Assembly: GCA_964398945.1 (NCBI GenBank)
Contig: CAYNOT010000020.1
Location: 1 to 64,000 of the forward strand
DNA from: JBGTGG01 sp964398945
GTDB taxonomy: Bacteria > Bacteroidota > Bacteroidia > Cytophagales > Cyclobacteriaceae
Direction of reading: 5' to 3'
Length of the DNA stretch: 64,000 nucleotides
Part shown: one piece after another, positions 51,516 through 61,064 of the stretch
How positions within the stretch are numbered: position 1 is the stretch's first letter
How the letters are laid out: every line of letters starts with the position of its first letter
Translations under genes and position numbers: made by a program
The notes under the pieces: model-generated
What the model was told of the DNA's origin: nothing
The model's database searches: none
Seen by the model: the letters and a program-made list of their open reading frames with translations, nothing else

Positions 51516-54461
51516 ATGAAGAGGATCCTTGCTATATGGATCGCAGTGCAGGTCATTTTTTCGGTACATGCCCAGGAAATACACCATGCTATCAAAAATT
51601 ATTCGATTAGTGAGGGGATTCCACAATCACAAGTTACCGCGTTGGTTGAAGATAGTTATGGCTACTTATGGATTGGAACACGTGGAGGAGGGTTAGCACG
51701 TTTTGACGGTAAGGGGTTTGATGTATTTACAACCTTGGATGGATTGTTTAGCAACGTTGTTACCAACCTGTGGTTCGATAGCCATGAAAACCTCTGGCTT
51801 TTGCATCCGCAGGGATTTACCAGGTTTAATGGTGCCACCTTCACGAAAATAAAAAACCCGGAAGCTAAACTTCCGTCCCAACGGGCACTTGTCATGTTTG
51901 AGGAAAAGAAGGCTATAAAGTTTGTTTCGTACGATGGCATCATCGGAACAATCGTAAACGATTCAATACAGTATTCTTCGAATTCGATTTTTGGCGAATC
52001 CAAAATCAGGCAACACTTTAGAGCACATGACGGAACTGTTTATGTCTATCTAAGCGATGGGAATATTTACACCATAAACGACAACAAACTGAGCAACAGC
52101 ATCAATGTTGCCGATGTTGATGTGTATAAGTTCTTTTCCCACGAAAATGAAGTTTGGGTACAGACTAAAAAAGGGAATTTCAAAATTGACCTGAAAACTT
52201 CAAAGTTGGTGGCGAAGCCGGGAAACAGCAAAGGAGTGGTCATTCACTTTGATCCCAATGAAAATGTATACTGGACGCGGTCGAATGAGAATGTGATGCG
52301 GGAAATGTTTACACATGACGGAATAAAAACAGATACTGTAATTCGCGGGGTGGAGATAAACCAAATACTGGTTGACCGCGAAGGAAGCACCTGGATTGCC
52401 AGCAATGGTGCGGGGCTGTACCGCTATTTGTTGCTGGATTTTGAGCGGATATCGCCCGATGACCTGAGAGGTGTTATGGCCATTCATTTTGATAGCAAGG
52501 GATGCGAGTGGGCTGGCTCGTTTGGTAATGGGGTGTGGAGGATCATCGATGGAAGAGTGAACCACTATTTGGATACCAATTCCCGCTATAGGAATTTAAT
52601 AACCAGCATAGCCGAATCACGTGATGGTGTGGTGTGGGTGGGCTCTGGCTATGGGCTTGGCCGTTACAATGAAAACACCAATACGTTCACATGGTATACA
52701 AAAAACGATGGACTTCCCGCCAACGGGGTTTTTAATATAAAATTTGATGACGCGGACACCATGTGGGTTGGGACCGCTTCAGGGGTGGGCAAATTCAAGG
52801 ATGGAACATTCGTCACCTACCGTATTGACGATGGGGATTTAGGTAACAGCATGCTGGCTTCGCACTATTCCAATAGAGAAAAGAAACTTTATATCGGTAC
52901 CGATAATGGCGTTGCAACACTGAAAGATGGAAAATTTACAGTGCTTCCATTATCCGGGATTGAAAACACCCCGGTGCTTGGTATTCAACCCTATCTGGAT
53001 TCTTTATTATTGTTTGGGACAGGAGGTGCCGGCATGATTTTATTTAATCCGCAAAACCTTTCCCAAACACTTATAACCTCCAATGATGGCCTTGCTTCCG
53101 ATTTTATTTACTTCGCAACTGCTGATGAAGATGGGTTTATTTGGGTAGGGACAGAAAAGGGCATTAACAAAATAAAATTGAACGCTAACCTTGCAGTGGT
53201 CGAGAATGTCCATTTCAATGGGGAGAATGGTTTGCGGGGAGTGGAAACCAATCAAAATGCATTCGTCATCCGCGGGAAGGAAAAATATTTTGGTTTGGTG
53301 GATGGCATCTATGAATATAAAAACCCCCCGCGTGACCAATACAAATCCTTTTCACCACACCTCACCGATATTCAAATTTACTATGGTGATTATGATGCAG
53401 CCCTGTATGCAGAAAGTGTAACAGGTTTTTATAAAATTCCATTTGAAATGGAATTGCCACCTAATCGTAACCACATTACCTTTCAATTCAACAAAGTCGA
53501 TAAACTTTCGCCAAAATCAGTACACTATAAATATTTCCTGGAGGGATTCGATAAACATTGGTCGAAACCGATTATCAACAATCAGGTAACCTACTCAAGC
53601 CTCCCACCCGGAAGATATACATTCAAGCTTGTTTCAACCGATCGAAAAGGGGCATGGGCCGACCAGGTTTTGGCGTATTCTTTTGTTGTCAATACACCCT
53701 TTTATCAAAAGGCTAGTTTTATTCTTAGTGTCATCATTCTTCTGGCCGGACTGATTACGCTTTTTTTCTATTTACGGGTTCGAAACCGGGTACATAAAAT
53801 GCTGGAGCAGGAACGTATCCGGTTGGAAGAACAAGAAAGTTTACGAAAAGAAATCGCGCGTGATTTTCACGATGAGATGGGAAATCAACTTACCCGTATC
53901 ATCAATTACGTAAGCCTTTTGAATTTAAATGGCAATACTGAAAAGAGTGGCCTAAAGCAATCGGACCTTTATAAAAAGGTGGAGGACTCGGCAAAATTTC
54001 TGTATGCAGGTACACGCGATTTCATTTGGGCAATCGATCCGGTAAACGATGAGCTATCCAAGCTTTTCCTGCATATCCGTGATTTTGGCGAAAAACTTTT
54101 TGAAGAAAAGGACATTCAGTTTAGGGCAAACAGTGCCTTTTCGGGGGTGAAAAAATTGCCGTATGGTTTTAGTCGTGAGGCGAATTTGATCTTTAAAGAG
54201 GTAATGACCAATGCATTCAAGCATTCAGGAGCGAAAAATATCAGCCTCTCTTTAAATATTACTGCGCAGGGATACGAAATTATTTTAGAGGATGATGGAA
54301 AAGGTTTTGTTTTTAGCGAGATTGATGCAAATGGTTTGGTAAATATGCGGGAAAGGGCAAACCGAATTGGGGCTATTTTACGTATTAGCAGTAAACCTGA
54401 AAATGGTACCAAAGTAATTCTGAGTTTTGATCTAGTTAAACCTAAGAAGCATGCATACTAA
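51516..54461 (+). CDS. Propeller-domain sensor histidine kinase
   Basis: 981 aa. Signal peptide MKRILAIWIAVQVIFSVHAQ, then about 14 two-component regulator propeller repeats (YLWIGTRGGGLARFDG type), a Y_Y_Y domain (about 640-725, YKYFLEGFDKHWSKP), one membrane helix (about 732-754), a HisKA_3 segment with phosphoacceptor H785 in RDFHDEMGNQL, and a HATPase with IILEDDGKGF and ANGLVNMRERA. Sensor of an extracellular or periplasmic signal that autophosphorylates and passes phosphate to the next gene's regulator. Unlike Bacteroides hybrid systems it has no receiver or AraC domain. The -7-like TAATTTTG (51477-51484) lies upstream. Confidence 0.92.
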   Translation: MKRILAIWIAVQVIFSVHAQEIHHAIKNYSISEGIPQSQVTALVEDSYGYLWIGTRGGGLARFDGKGFDVFTTLDGLFSNVVTNLWFDSHENLWLLHPQGFTRFNGATFTKIKNPEAKLPSQRALVMFEEKKAIKFVSYDGIIGTIVNDSIQYSSNSIFGESKIRQHFRAHDGTVYVYLSDGNIYTINDNKLSNSINVADVDVYKFFSHENEVWVQTKKGNFKIDLKTSKLVAKPGNSKGVVIHFDPNENVYWTRSNENVMREMFTHDGIKTDTVIRGVEINQILVDREGSTWIASNGAGLYRYLLLDFERISPDDLRGVMAIHFDSKGCEWAGSFGNGVWRIIDGRVNHYLDTNSRYRNLITSIAESRDGVVWVGSGYGLGRYNENTNTFTWYTKNDGLPANGVFNIKFDDADTMWVGTASGVGKFKDGTFVTYRIDDGDLGNSMLASHYSNREKKLYIGTDNGVATLKDGKFTVLPLSGIENTPVLGIQPYLDSLLLFGTGGAGMILFNPQNLSQTLITSNDGLASDFIYFATADEDGFIWVGTEKGINKIKLNANLAVVENVHFNGENGLRGVETNQNAFVIRGKEKYFGLVDGIYEYKNPPRDQYKSFSPHLTDIQIYYGDYDAALYAESVTGFYKIPFEMELPPNRNHITFQFNKVDKLSPKSVHYKYFLEGFDKHWSKPIINNQVTYSSLPPGRYTFKLVSTDRKGAWADQVLAYSFVVNTPFYQKASFILSVIILLAGLITLFFYLRVRNRVHKMLEQERIRLEEQESLRKEIARDFHDEMGNQLTRIINYVSLLNLNGNTEKSGLKQSDLYKKVEDSAKFLYAGTRDFIWAIDPVNDELSKLFLHIRDFGEKLFEEKDIQFRANSAFSGVKKLPYGFSREANLIFKEVMTNAFKHSGAKNISLSLNITAQGYEIILEDDGKGFVFSEIDANGLVNMRERANRIGAILRISSKPENGTKVILSFDLVKPKKHAY

Positions 54462-55074
54462 AAAAGTGCTCATTGTTGAGGATGATGAAGAAATAAGAAA
54501 CAGTTTCACGCTTATCGTCAATAGCTCTGATACGTTTACGGTGGTAAATGCGTATTCTAATGGAGAGTCTGCAACCCACAATTTATCAAAAGATATGCCT
54601 GAAATCGTGTTGATGGATATTGAATTACCGGGGATGAATGGTATAAAAGCCACCCGGATTATAAAAGACAAATGCCCGCAAGCGGAAGTAGTAATGGTTT
54701 CTGTTTATGAAGACAGCGACCTTGTTTTTGAAGCCTTGAAAGCAGGCGCATCGGGGTATATCACCAAAAGTGCCAATTATATGGAATTGTTATCTGCGTT
54801 GGATGAAATTTCCCGGGGTGGTGCCCCCATGAGCAGCAGGATCGCCCGCATGGTGATTGATAACTTCCATGTCAATCCCAATTCACCACTTACGAAAAGA
54901 GAGACCGAAATACTACAACTGATATCAGAAGGAAAAACCTATACCCAGATATCAGAGCAGTTGTTCATTTCAAAGGAAACTTCGAAAACCCATATTAAAA
55001 ATATTTACTTCAAACTTCAGGTGAACTCAAAATCGGAAGCTATTGCAAAAGCAAATTTGGATAAATTGATATAG
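54451..55074 (+). CDS. NarL/FixJ-family response regulator
   Basis: A 207-aa regulator. Receiver domain (1-120) with the phosphoacceptor D56 in VLMDIELPGMNG, acidic pair D11-D12 and the conserved lysine in GYITKSAN. LuxR-type helix-turn-helix (about 145-205) with LTKRETEILQLISEGKTYT and SKETSKTHIKNIYFKL. It overlaps the kinase gene by 11 bases, so the pair is co-translated. Likely target: the kinase operon or envelope genes, unknown. Confidence 0.95.
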   Translation: MHTKKVLIVEDDEEIRNSFTLIVNSSDTFTVVNAYSNGESATHNLSKDMPEIVLMDIELPGMNGIKATRIIKDKCPQAEVVMVSVYEDSDLVFEALKAGASGYITKSANYMELLSALDEISRGGAPMSSRIARMVIDNFHVNPNSPLTKRETEILQLISEGKTYTQISEQLFISKETSKTHIKNIYFKLQVNSKSEAIAKANLDKLI

Positions 55075-55375
55075 TATCCAGTCTTTTACGAACAACCATT
55101 CGTTGAGCTTTTGCGAAAGCGAACAGGAGTGTTACCCCATTCATCGGGAAATTTTTAATTTCATCAAGTAATAATTAATTATCTACAACTATTTGAGGAC
55201 ATGCACCGTCTATTAGTCCAGATCCTCTTCATATTTAGTTTAGGTTAATAATTAAAGGAGAATGGATTAGCCCCCTGGACGAGGGGGCTTTTTTTATGCC
55301 CTTCGCGTTCATCACAAATCCCTTTGCCCGCTTTGGGATAATTAATAGCTTAGCAACACTTCAAACAACCGACCC
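55075..55375. other. Intergenic region ending in a terminator
   Basis: No gene is seen. It contains an AT-rich stretch with TAATAATTAATTA and, at 55269-55295, the strong terminator listed separately. A 10-bp word CTATTTGAGG also occurs upstream of the kinase gene (51458), which may be chance. Confidence 0.6.
55269..55295 (+). terminator. GC-rich terminator
   Basis: AGCCCCC and GGGGGCT form the stem around TGGACGA, followed by seven T residues. It ends the kinase/regulator transcript. Confidence 0.85.
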
Positions 55376-57847
55376 ATGAGAAATATTCTTTTAGTAGTAT
55401 TGATTTTATCCACTACGTTCTGCAGCCTGGCACAACGTAAAAAGGAAGAAACTGAATCGAAACCATCGCCCACTAATCCAATAGAAGAGAAAACCAAAGG
55501 TTTCAAAAAGATGGATGGCTTCATTCCATTTTATTTAAATGAATCGCAAGAGAAAATTTATTTATTGGTCACAAAATTCAAAGAGGAATTTTTATATGTT
55601 CATTCGCTTTCGGCTGGTATCGGTTCCAACGATATCGGGTTGGACCGTGGTCAACTTGGCGGAGAGCGGGTAGTATTATTCGACAAGCGGGGGCAAAAGG
55701 TTTTGATGATCGAACCAAACTACCGCTTTCGCGCGATCAGTGACAATGCAGATGAAAAGCGTGCAGTGGAAGAAGCGTTTGCACAATCGGTGCTTTGGGG
55801 GTTTCCGGTAATAGCGGAAGATGGTTCGAATGTGTTGATCGATGCTTCTGATTTTTTCCTGCAAGATGCACACAATGTTGCGGGTCGTTTGCGCATGAGC
55901 CAGCAGGGAAGTTATTCATTGGACAGGTCAAAGTCTGCTTTGTTTACACCGATGATCAAGAACTTTCCGAAGAATTCCGAATTTGAAGCAACACTAACAT
56001 TTTCTGGTCAGCCTACCGGGGCCTATATACGAAGTGTGGTGCCAACACCATCGTTGGTTACGGTGAGGCAACACCACTCCTTTGTTGAACTGCCCGACAA
56101 TGACTATCAACCACGAAAGCTTGATCCACGTGCAGGGTATTTTGGTATTTCGTATTACGATTACGCAACCCCTATTTCCGAGCCCATTGAAAAACGTTTT
56201 ATTGCACGGCACCGCCTTAAGAAAAAGGATCCTTCAGCGGCAGTGAGTGAAGCTGTTGAACCAATCATTTATTATTTGGATAGGGGAGCCCCCGAACCTA
56301 TTCGTTCAGCCTTGCTGGATGGGGCGCGGTGGTGGAACCAGGCATTTGAAGCAGCCGGATATAAAGATGCATTTCGTGTTGAGTTGATGCCTGAAGGGGC
56401 CGATCCAATGGATGTGCGCTACAATTTAATCCAATGGGTGCACCGGTCAACCCGTGGCTGGTCCTATGGATCCTCTGTTTCTGATCCACGAACAGGTGAG
56501 ATCATTAAAGGACATGTATCATTGGGATCGCTGCGCGTTCGTCAGGACTACCTGATAGCGGAAGGTTTGCTTGCACCTTATGAAAACGGAAGACCGGTTT
56601 CGAAAGAAATGGAAGAGATGGCCATAGCACGCTTGCGCCAACTTTCTGCTCATGAAGTCGGCCATACAATTGGGCTTGCACACAGCTATGCATCCAGTTC
56701 TGAAAACGATGCATCGGTCATGGACTATCCGCATCCCAATGTAAAGTTGGTGAATGGTAAGATTGATTTGAGCACTGCATATGATACCAAAATCGGTGCG
56801 TGGGACAAAACAGCAATTGTGTATGGTTATCAGGATTTTCCTTCAGGCACAAATGAAGATGAAGCGTTGGGGAAAATTATACAGCAATCCTTAAAAAGCG
56901 GGCTTACATTTTTGTCGGACCAGGATGCCCGGCCCGCGGGTGGTGCCCATCCCTATGCCCATCTTTGGGACAATGGAAACTCACCAACGCAAGAGCTTAA
57001 TCGCGTAATGACCATTCGTGAATTGGCGCTGCAGAATATGGGTGAAAACAATATTAAACCAGGTACACCGATGGCAACCATCGAAGAGGTACTTGTTCCG
57101 ATGTATTTCTTCCATCGCTATCAAGCGGAAGCAACTTCAAAAATTATTGGTGGTGTAAATTATCGGTATGCCCTTCGCGGGGATGGCCAATTAACAACAG
57201 CATTGGTGAGCCCGGAAGAGCAGGCAAAAGCACTTGACGCCTTGCTTGCAACGGTACAACCGGCTGCTTTGCAGCTACCTGAAAAATTGATTGCGCAAAT
57301 TCCCCCACGACCATTGGCATACAGAAGCCATCGTGAATTGATTAGGGGAAAAACGGATTTGACATTTGATCCATTGGCTGCTGCTGAAAGTGCTGCTGAC
57401 ATTGTGCTCTCTTTGCTTTTTAATCCTGCACGTGCGGGTAGACTAGTGGAGCACCATGCAAGAAGTGCTAAGCAACCAGCACTTGAAGGTGTATTGGATA
57501 AAATTATTACCGGCACAATCAAGGCTGTACCTCAGCGTGGATACTCCGGAGCAATTCAGGTAACGGTCAACAATGTAGTGGTTTCGAATTTGCTTGCCCT
57601 GATGGCCGATGATCGCGCATCACATCAGGTGAAAGCAATTGCAGCACTGAAGGCAACACAATTACAAAAATGGCTTGCTGGTAAAGCCAACGTTACAACC
57701 GATGAATTTTGGAAGGCGCATTATGCCTATATGAATGAAATGATTGAAAATTACAAGGAAGATCCGGCAGGGTTTAAACCCGCTAAACTTGTGGAGGCTC
57801 CTCCGGGGCAACCGATTGGTTCGTTTGAGGAGGCTTGTGGGTATTAA
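55376..57847 (+). CDS. Zinc-dependent metalloprotease (DUF5117/DUF5118 type)
   Basis: An 823-aa secreted protein. Signal peptide MRNILLVVLILSTTFCSLAQ. DUF5118-like region (GFKKMDGFIPFYL), a DUF5117-like region, then the extended zinc-binding motif H426-E-V-G-H430-T-I-G-L-A-H436 of metzincin type, with the possible Met-turn VMDYPHPN about 20 residues later. The C-terminal DUF4953-like part follows. Secreted peptidase of broad family distribution in Bacteroidota; substrates unknown. ATG 55376. Preceded by the terminator of the two-component system, so separately transcribed. Confidence 0.92.
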   Translation: MRNILLVVLILSTTFCSLAQRKKEETESKPSPTNPIEEKTKGFKKMDGFIPFYLNESQEKIYLLVTKFKEEFLYVHSLSAGIGSNDIGLDRGQLGGERVVLFDKRGQKVLMIEPNYRFRAISDNADEKRAVEEAFAQSVLWGFPVIAEDGSNVLIDASDFFLQDAHNVAGRLRMSQQGSYSLDRSKSALFTPMIKNFPKNSEFEATLTFSGQPTGAYIRSVVPTPSLVTVRQHHSFVELPDNDYQPRKLDPRAGYFGISYYDYATPISEPIEKRFIARHRLKKKDPSAAVSEAVEPIIYYLDRGAPEPIRSALLDGARWWNQAFEAAGYKDAFRVELMPEGADPMDVRYNLIQWVHRSTRGWSYGSSVSDPRTGEIIKGHVSLGSLRVRQDYLIAEGLLAPYENGRPVSKEMEEMAIARLRQLSAHEVGHTIGLAHSYASSSENDASVMDYPHPNVKLVNGKIDLSTAYDTKIGAWDKTAIVYGYQDFPSGTNEDEALGKIIQQSLKSGLTFLSDQDARPAGGAHPYAHLWDNGNSPTQELNRVMTIRELALQNMGENNIKPGTPMATIEEVLVPMYFFHRYQAEATSKIIGGVNYRYALRGDGQLTTALVSPEEQAKALDALLATVQPAALQLPEKLIAQIPPRPLAYRSHRELIRGKTDLTFDPLAAAESAADIVLSLLFNPARAGRLVEHHARSAKQPALEGVLDKIITGTIKAVPQRGYSGAIQVTVNNVVVSNLLALMADDRASHQVKAIAALKATQLQKWLAGKANVTTDEFWKAHYAYMNEMIENYKEDPAGFKPAKLVEAPPGQPIGSFEEACGY

Positions 57848-57874
57848 AGCATTAATAATTATGGAAATAAAAAA

Positions 57875-58114
57875 CTAAGCGTTGACCTTGGATTTAATAT
57901 AATTGACGGCTTCACTAAAGGTTTGCAGTTTTTCTGCATCATCATCGGGAATCCGGATATCAAAGGTTTGTTCAAACTCCATTACAATTTCCGCATAGTC
58001 AAGGGAGTCGATACCAAGGTCTTTTACAAAGTTTGCATCTGGTGTAATTTCAGATTGCGCAATGCCCAATTTTTCGGTTAAGATTTGTGTGACTTTTGAA
58101 GGAATGTCTTGCAT
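57875..58114 (-). CDS. acpP: Acyl carrier protein
   Basis: A 79-aa acidic protein. The 4'-phosphopantetheine attachment serine is S37 in LGIDSLDYAEIVM. Helical pattern, QILTEKLGIAQSEITPDANF and IPDDDAEKLQTFSEAVNYI fit ACP, with 79 residues the normal length. It is not next to fabF or other lipid genes here, so it may be a second ACP of a specialised pathway. Confidence 0.93.
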   Translation of the reverse strand: MQDIPSKVTQILTEKLGIAQSEITPDANFVKDLGIDSLDYAEIVMEFEQTFDIRIPDDDAEKLQTFSEAVNYIKSKVNA

Positions 58115-58187
58115 AATGGAAAAGCAGTTTCGTAAATGTATTAAATCAAAGGTGCCATTCCAAACGATTTTTTTGACTAAAAATACC

Positions 58188-59540
58188 TCAAAAACGCATG
58201 AAAAACTCAGTTCCGACCCCCACTTCAGATTTTACATTCAGCGTGCCCTGATGTTGTCGCATGATCTGTCGGGATAAACTCAACCCAATTCCGGAGCCAC
58301 TTTTTTTGGTGGTAAAGAAAGGGATGAAGATTTTCTCCAACGCCACCGGGTCAATGCCGGTTCCGTTATCCCGAATGGAGATTATCGGCCTTGATTTTTC
58401 ATTCACAAAACCTTTTAAATGGATTTTCCTGTTGGGCTGTTCGTCAAAAGATTGAATTGCATTTTTGACCAGGTTAATCACTACCTGTTCAATCATATTT
58501 TTATCGGCAGTGATTGTTAAATCGCGGGGATATATTTCTGTAGTGAGTTCGATGTTGTTTTCTGTAAACTCTTTTCGGTGCAGAACACTTACTTCTTCAA
58601 ACAAGTTACTGACATTGATTTGTGAAGGCTTTGGTTTAGGGATACTGGTAAGGCTACGGAATTCTTTCACAAATTGTATTAATCCTTCGCTGCGCCTGCT
58701 AATGGTTTGCAAGGAAAGGTGGATGTCGTCCAACTGGTCTTTGGTCAATGGCAAATCGTTTTGGTCTTTTAAATGTTGCTGGAGTTCTTCTTCAACCACA
58801 CCGGCCAAAGACGAGATAGGGGTTACTGAATTCATGATCTCATGCGTTAACACCCGCACAAGGTTTTGCCATGCTTCCATTTCTTTTTCCTCCAACTCAG
58901 ATTGGATGTTTTGGACGGAAATCAATTTTACATGTTCACCGTGGAGCGTAAGTTCTATGGCGTAAACGGAAAGTTGTGTTATGTCCTCACCGATTTTTAT
59001 CCGGATCAATTCACGGCCGCCCGTTTTCAACTTCAGAAAAATATTCACCAATACTTCACTCACCTCCGAAAGGTCCTGGACCTTTTTGATACGGCCTACT
59101 TTTAAAAGTTTGCGTGCGGCACTGTTAAAGATTTCGATTTTTCCATCCTCCTTAAAAACAATCAACCCAATGCCTACATGCATTACGATGTTTTTGAAGA
59201 AAAGGAATTCAGAATCTTTTACCCTTCTGGAGTTTCGAAGGTTGCTCATGGCTTCATTTAGTTCCTTGTGCAGGCGTTGAACCGCGGGATCTTCGGAGTT
59301 GGTTTTGAACGAATAGGAAAGGTCATCAAAACTTACAGAATCCAGAAAGGAAGCAATGTTTTGGTTGGATTTCTCCAGGAATTCAAGCAGCAGCTTGATT
59401 TGGTATAAGGAAATCAGAAAAAGCAGGATGGCACCGAACCATTCCCTTTCAAAGAGGGCCAGGCAAAAAAGGAAAATGGAAACCGCCAGTAGGAGAACTC
59501 GGGGAAGTACAGGTGATTTCCAATTTATTTTAAAGTCCAT
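58188..59540 (-). CDS. Sensor histidine kinase, NtrB-like
   Basis: A 450-aa kinase. Two N-terminal membrane helices (about 12-50), a PAS-like domain (about 105-215, FFKNIVMHVGIGLIVF), HisKA with H233 in LTHEIMNSVTPISSL, N box VVINLVKNAIQSF, G1 ISIRDNGTGI and G2 GSGIGLSLSRQIM. Its start overlaps the NtrC-type regulator's stop by 11 bases, so the two form a pair. The signal is unknown; members of this family respond to envelope or nutrient conditions. Confidence 0.92.
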   Translation of the reverse strand: MDFKINWKSPVLPRVLLLAVSIFLFCLALFEREWFGAILLFLISLYQIKLLLEFLEKSNQNIASFLDSVSFDDLSYSFKTNSEDPAVQRLHKELNEAMSNLRNSRRVKDSEFLFFKNIVMHVGIGLIVFKEDGKIEIFNSAARKLLKVGRIKKVQDLSEVSEVLVNIFLKLKTGGRELIRIKIGEDITQLSVYAIELTLHGEHVKLISVQNIQSELEEKEMEAWQNLVRVLTHEIMNSVTPISSLAGVVEEELQQHLKDQNDLPLTKDQLDDIHLSLQTISRRSEGLIQFVKEFRSLTSIPKPKPSQINVSNLFEEVSVLHRKEFTENNIELTTEIYPRDLTITADKNMIEQVVINLVKNAIQSFDEQPNRKIHLKGFVNEKSRPIISIRDNGTGIDPVALEKIFIPFFTTKKSGSGIGLSLSRQIMRQHQGTLNVKSEVGVGTEFFMRF

Positions 59541-60906
59541 ATTTCTCCATTCTCCTGTACAGGGATGCGCGGGTCAATCCAAGTTCTTCAGCAGCTTTTG
59601 AAATATTTCCGGCATGTAGTTGAAGTGCTTTTGCAATGGCAGCTTTTTCTACATCATCAAGGTTCAGTGTGTCGATGTCCTGATTTGTTGAGTTGGCCAT
59701 GGATCGTCCGAACGGAAAATCTTCTTCTTGCAAACTTGTTGAGTCCGTCATGATAATGGCGCGTTCAATTGCATGTTGAAGCTCACGAATGTTGCCCGGC
59801 CAGGGATAGCGTTTCAATTTTGTAAGGGCTTCCCCTGAAATGCTGGTTACTTTTTTATTGTACTTTTTTGCATAGGTTGTTACAAAGTGGTCCGCCAACA
59901 ACGGGATGTCTTCAATACGGTCGCACAATGGTGGCACATGAATTTCAACGGTATTAATCCGATATAATAAATCCTGGCGGAAAGTTCCTTCCTGCACCAT
60001 TTGATGTAGTGGCATATTGGTTGCACATACCAATCGGATATCAATGGGAATTGATTGGTTGGAGCCCACCCGTGTTACTTGTCGCGTTTGTAAAACACTC
60101 AGCAATTTGCTTTGCAAACTTAAACTAAGGTTTCCGATCTCATCGAGGAATAGTGTGCCACCATTGGCGATTTCGAATCTACCGGAGCGATCTTCGCGGG
60201 CATCGGTGAATGCTCCTTTTTTATGTCCGAACAATTCACTTTCGAACAATGTTTCTGTGATTGCGCCCATATCAACCGAAATAAAATTATTTTCTTTCCG
60301 TAGGGAATGTTGGTGGACTGCACGCGCAATCAATTCTTTTCCGGTTCCATTTTCACCCATGATCAACACATTTGCATCGGTTTTTGCAACGCGTTCCACC
60401 AATCCAAAAACATCTTTGATAGCCTGGCTATTCCCAATGATCTCACTAAAAGGTTTGCTGATTTGTTCTTCCAGCAATTCTTTCGCCTTCTTCAGTTTAT
60501 CAACTTCAATAAACGATTTGCGCAAGCGAAGGGCGGTAGAAATAGTGGCAACGAGTTTTTCGTTTTGCCAGGGCTTCAGGATAAAATCCGTTGCCCCATC
60601 TTTTAATGCTTTCACCGCCATTTCCACATCACCGAAGGCTGTAATTAAAATCACAACCGCTTGTGGATCGCGTTCCAGGATTTGTTCGAGCCAATAAAAC
60701 CCTTCTTTTCCACTGGTAATGTCTTTGCTAAAATTCATATCCAACAAGATGACATCGTAGGTATCATTGTTTAAAAGGAATGGAATCTTCTTGGGGTTCT
60801 TCTCTATTATAACATGATGGTTTTGCTTTTTTAGCAACATCTTCGCTGCGAGCAACACATCTTCATCGTCATCAATCATTAAAATTTTTCCGCCTTCTGA
60901 AATCAC
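59530..60906 (-). CDS. Sigma-54-dependent response regulator, NtrC family
   Basis: A 458-aa regulator beginning with GTG at 60906. Receiver with D56 in VILLDMNFSKD and a somewhat long loop after it. AAA+ domain with Walker A GENGTGKELIARAV, the sigma-54 contact loop GAFTDA (variant of GAFTGA, seen in many family members), and GTLFLDEIGNL. C-terminal Fis-type helix-turn-helix: ISKAAEELGLTRASLYRRM. Needs RpoN, encoded at 44.6 kb. Upstream lie a possible sigma-54 promoter and a palindrome (next entries). Confidence 0.94.
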   Translation of the reverse strand: MISEGGKILMIDDDEDVLLAAKMLLKKQNHHVIIEKNPKKIPFLLNNDTYDVILLDMNFSKDITSGKEGFYWLEQILERDPQAVVILITAFGDVEMAVKALKDGATDFILKPWQNEKLVATISTALRLRKSFIEVDKLKKAKELLEEQISKPFSEIIGNSQAIKDVFGLVERVAKTDANVLIMGENGTGKELIARAVHQHSLRKENNFISVDMGAITETLFESELFGHKKGAFTDAREDRSGRFEIANGGTLFLDEIGNLSLSLQSKLLSVLQTRQVTRVGSNQSIPIDIRLVCATNMPLHQMVQEGTFRQDLLYRINTVEIHVPPLCDRIEDIPLLADHFVTTYAKKYNKKVTSISGEALTKLKRYPWPGNIRELQHAIERAIIMTDSTSLQEEDFPFGRSMANSTNQDIDTLNLDDVEKAAIAKALQLHAGNISKAAEELGLTRASLYRRMEKYGL

Positions 60907-60937
60907 GTTCTGTTGTTTAGGTCAAGTGGTACGTTAC

Positions 60938-60953
60938 TCGAAAAACTGTGCCA
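60938..60953 (-). promoter_or_regulatory. Possible sigma-54 promoter upstream of the NtrC-type gene
   Basis: On the minus strand TGGCACAGTTTTTCGA: the -24 part TGGCAC is perfect, the spacing is right and TT at the -12 side fits, but the invariant GC is CG. It lies 32 bp before the GTG start. Treat as a weak candidate. Confidence 0.35.
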
Positions 60954-61014
60954 GTAGCTCTCCGGCCTTTAAAGGGGCTTTTCTTCACTTTTTGTGTCCT
61001 TGAATGTACAAAGA

Positions 61015-61030
61015 TGTTCATTAATGAACA
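61015..61030. promoter_or_regulatory. 16-bp perfect palindrome, possible activator site
   Basis: TGTTCATTAATGAACA lies about 62 bp upstream of the sigma-54-like box, the range where NtrC-type activators bind. It also lies downstream of the 61-kb secreted protein gene. Confidence 0.4.
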
Positions 61031-61064
61031 GTAAAAAAGCTAAAAAGGATTAAAATTTGAAGGT

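Noticed and set aside
51456..55232. Shared words CTATTTGAGG and ATGAAGAGGATC/GATCCTCTTCAT between the flanks of the propeller kinase operon
   Set aside because: Matches of 10-12 bases over several kb can arise by chance and no larger structure was found.
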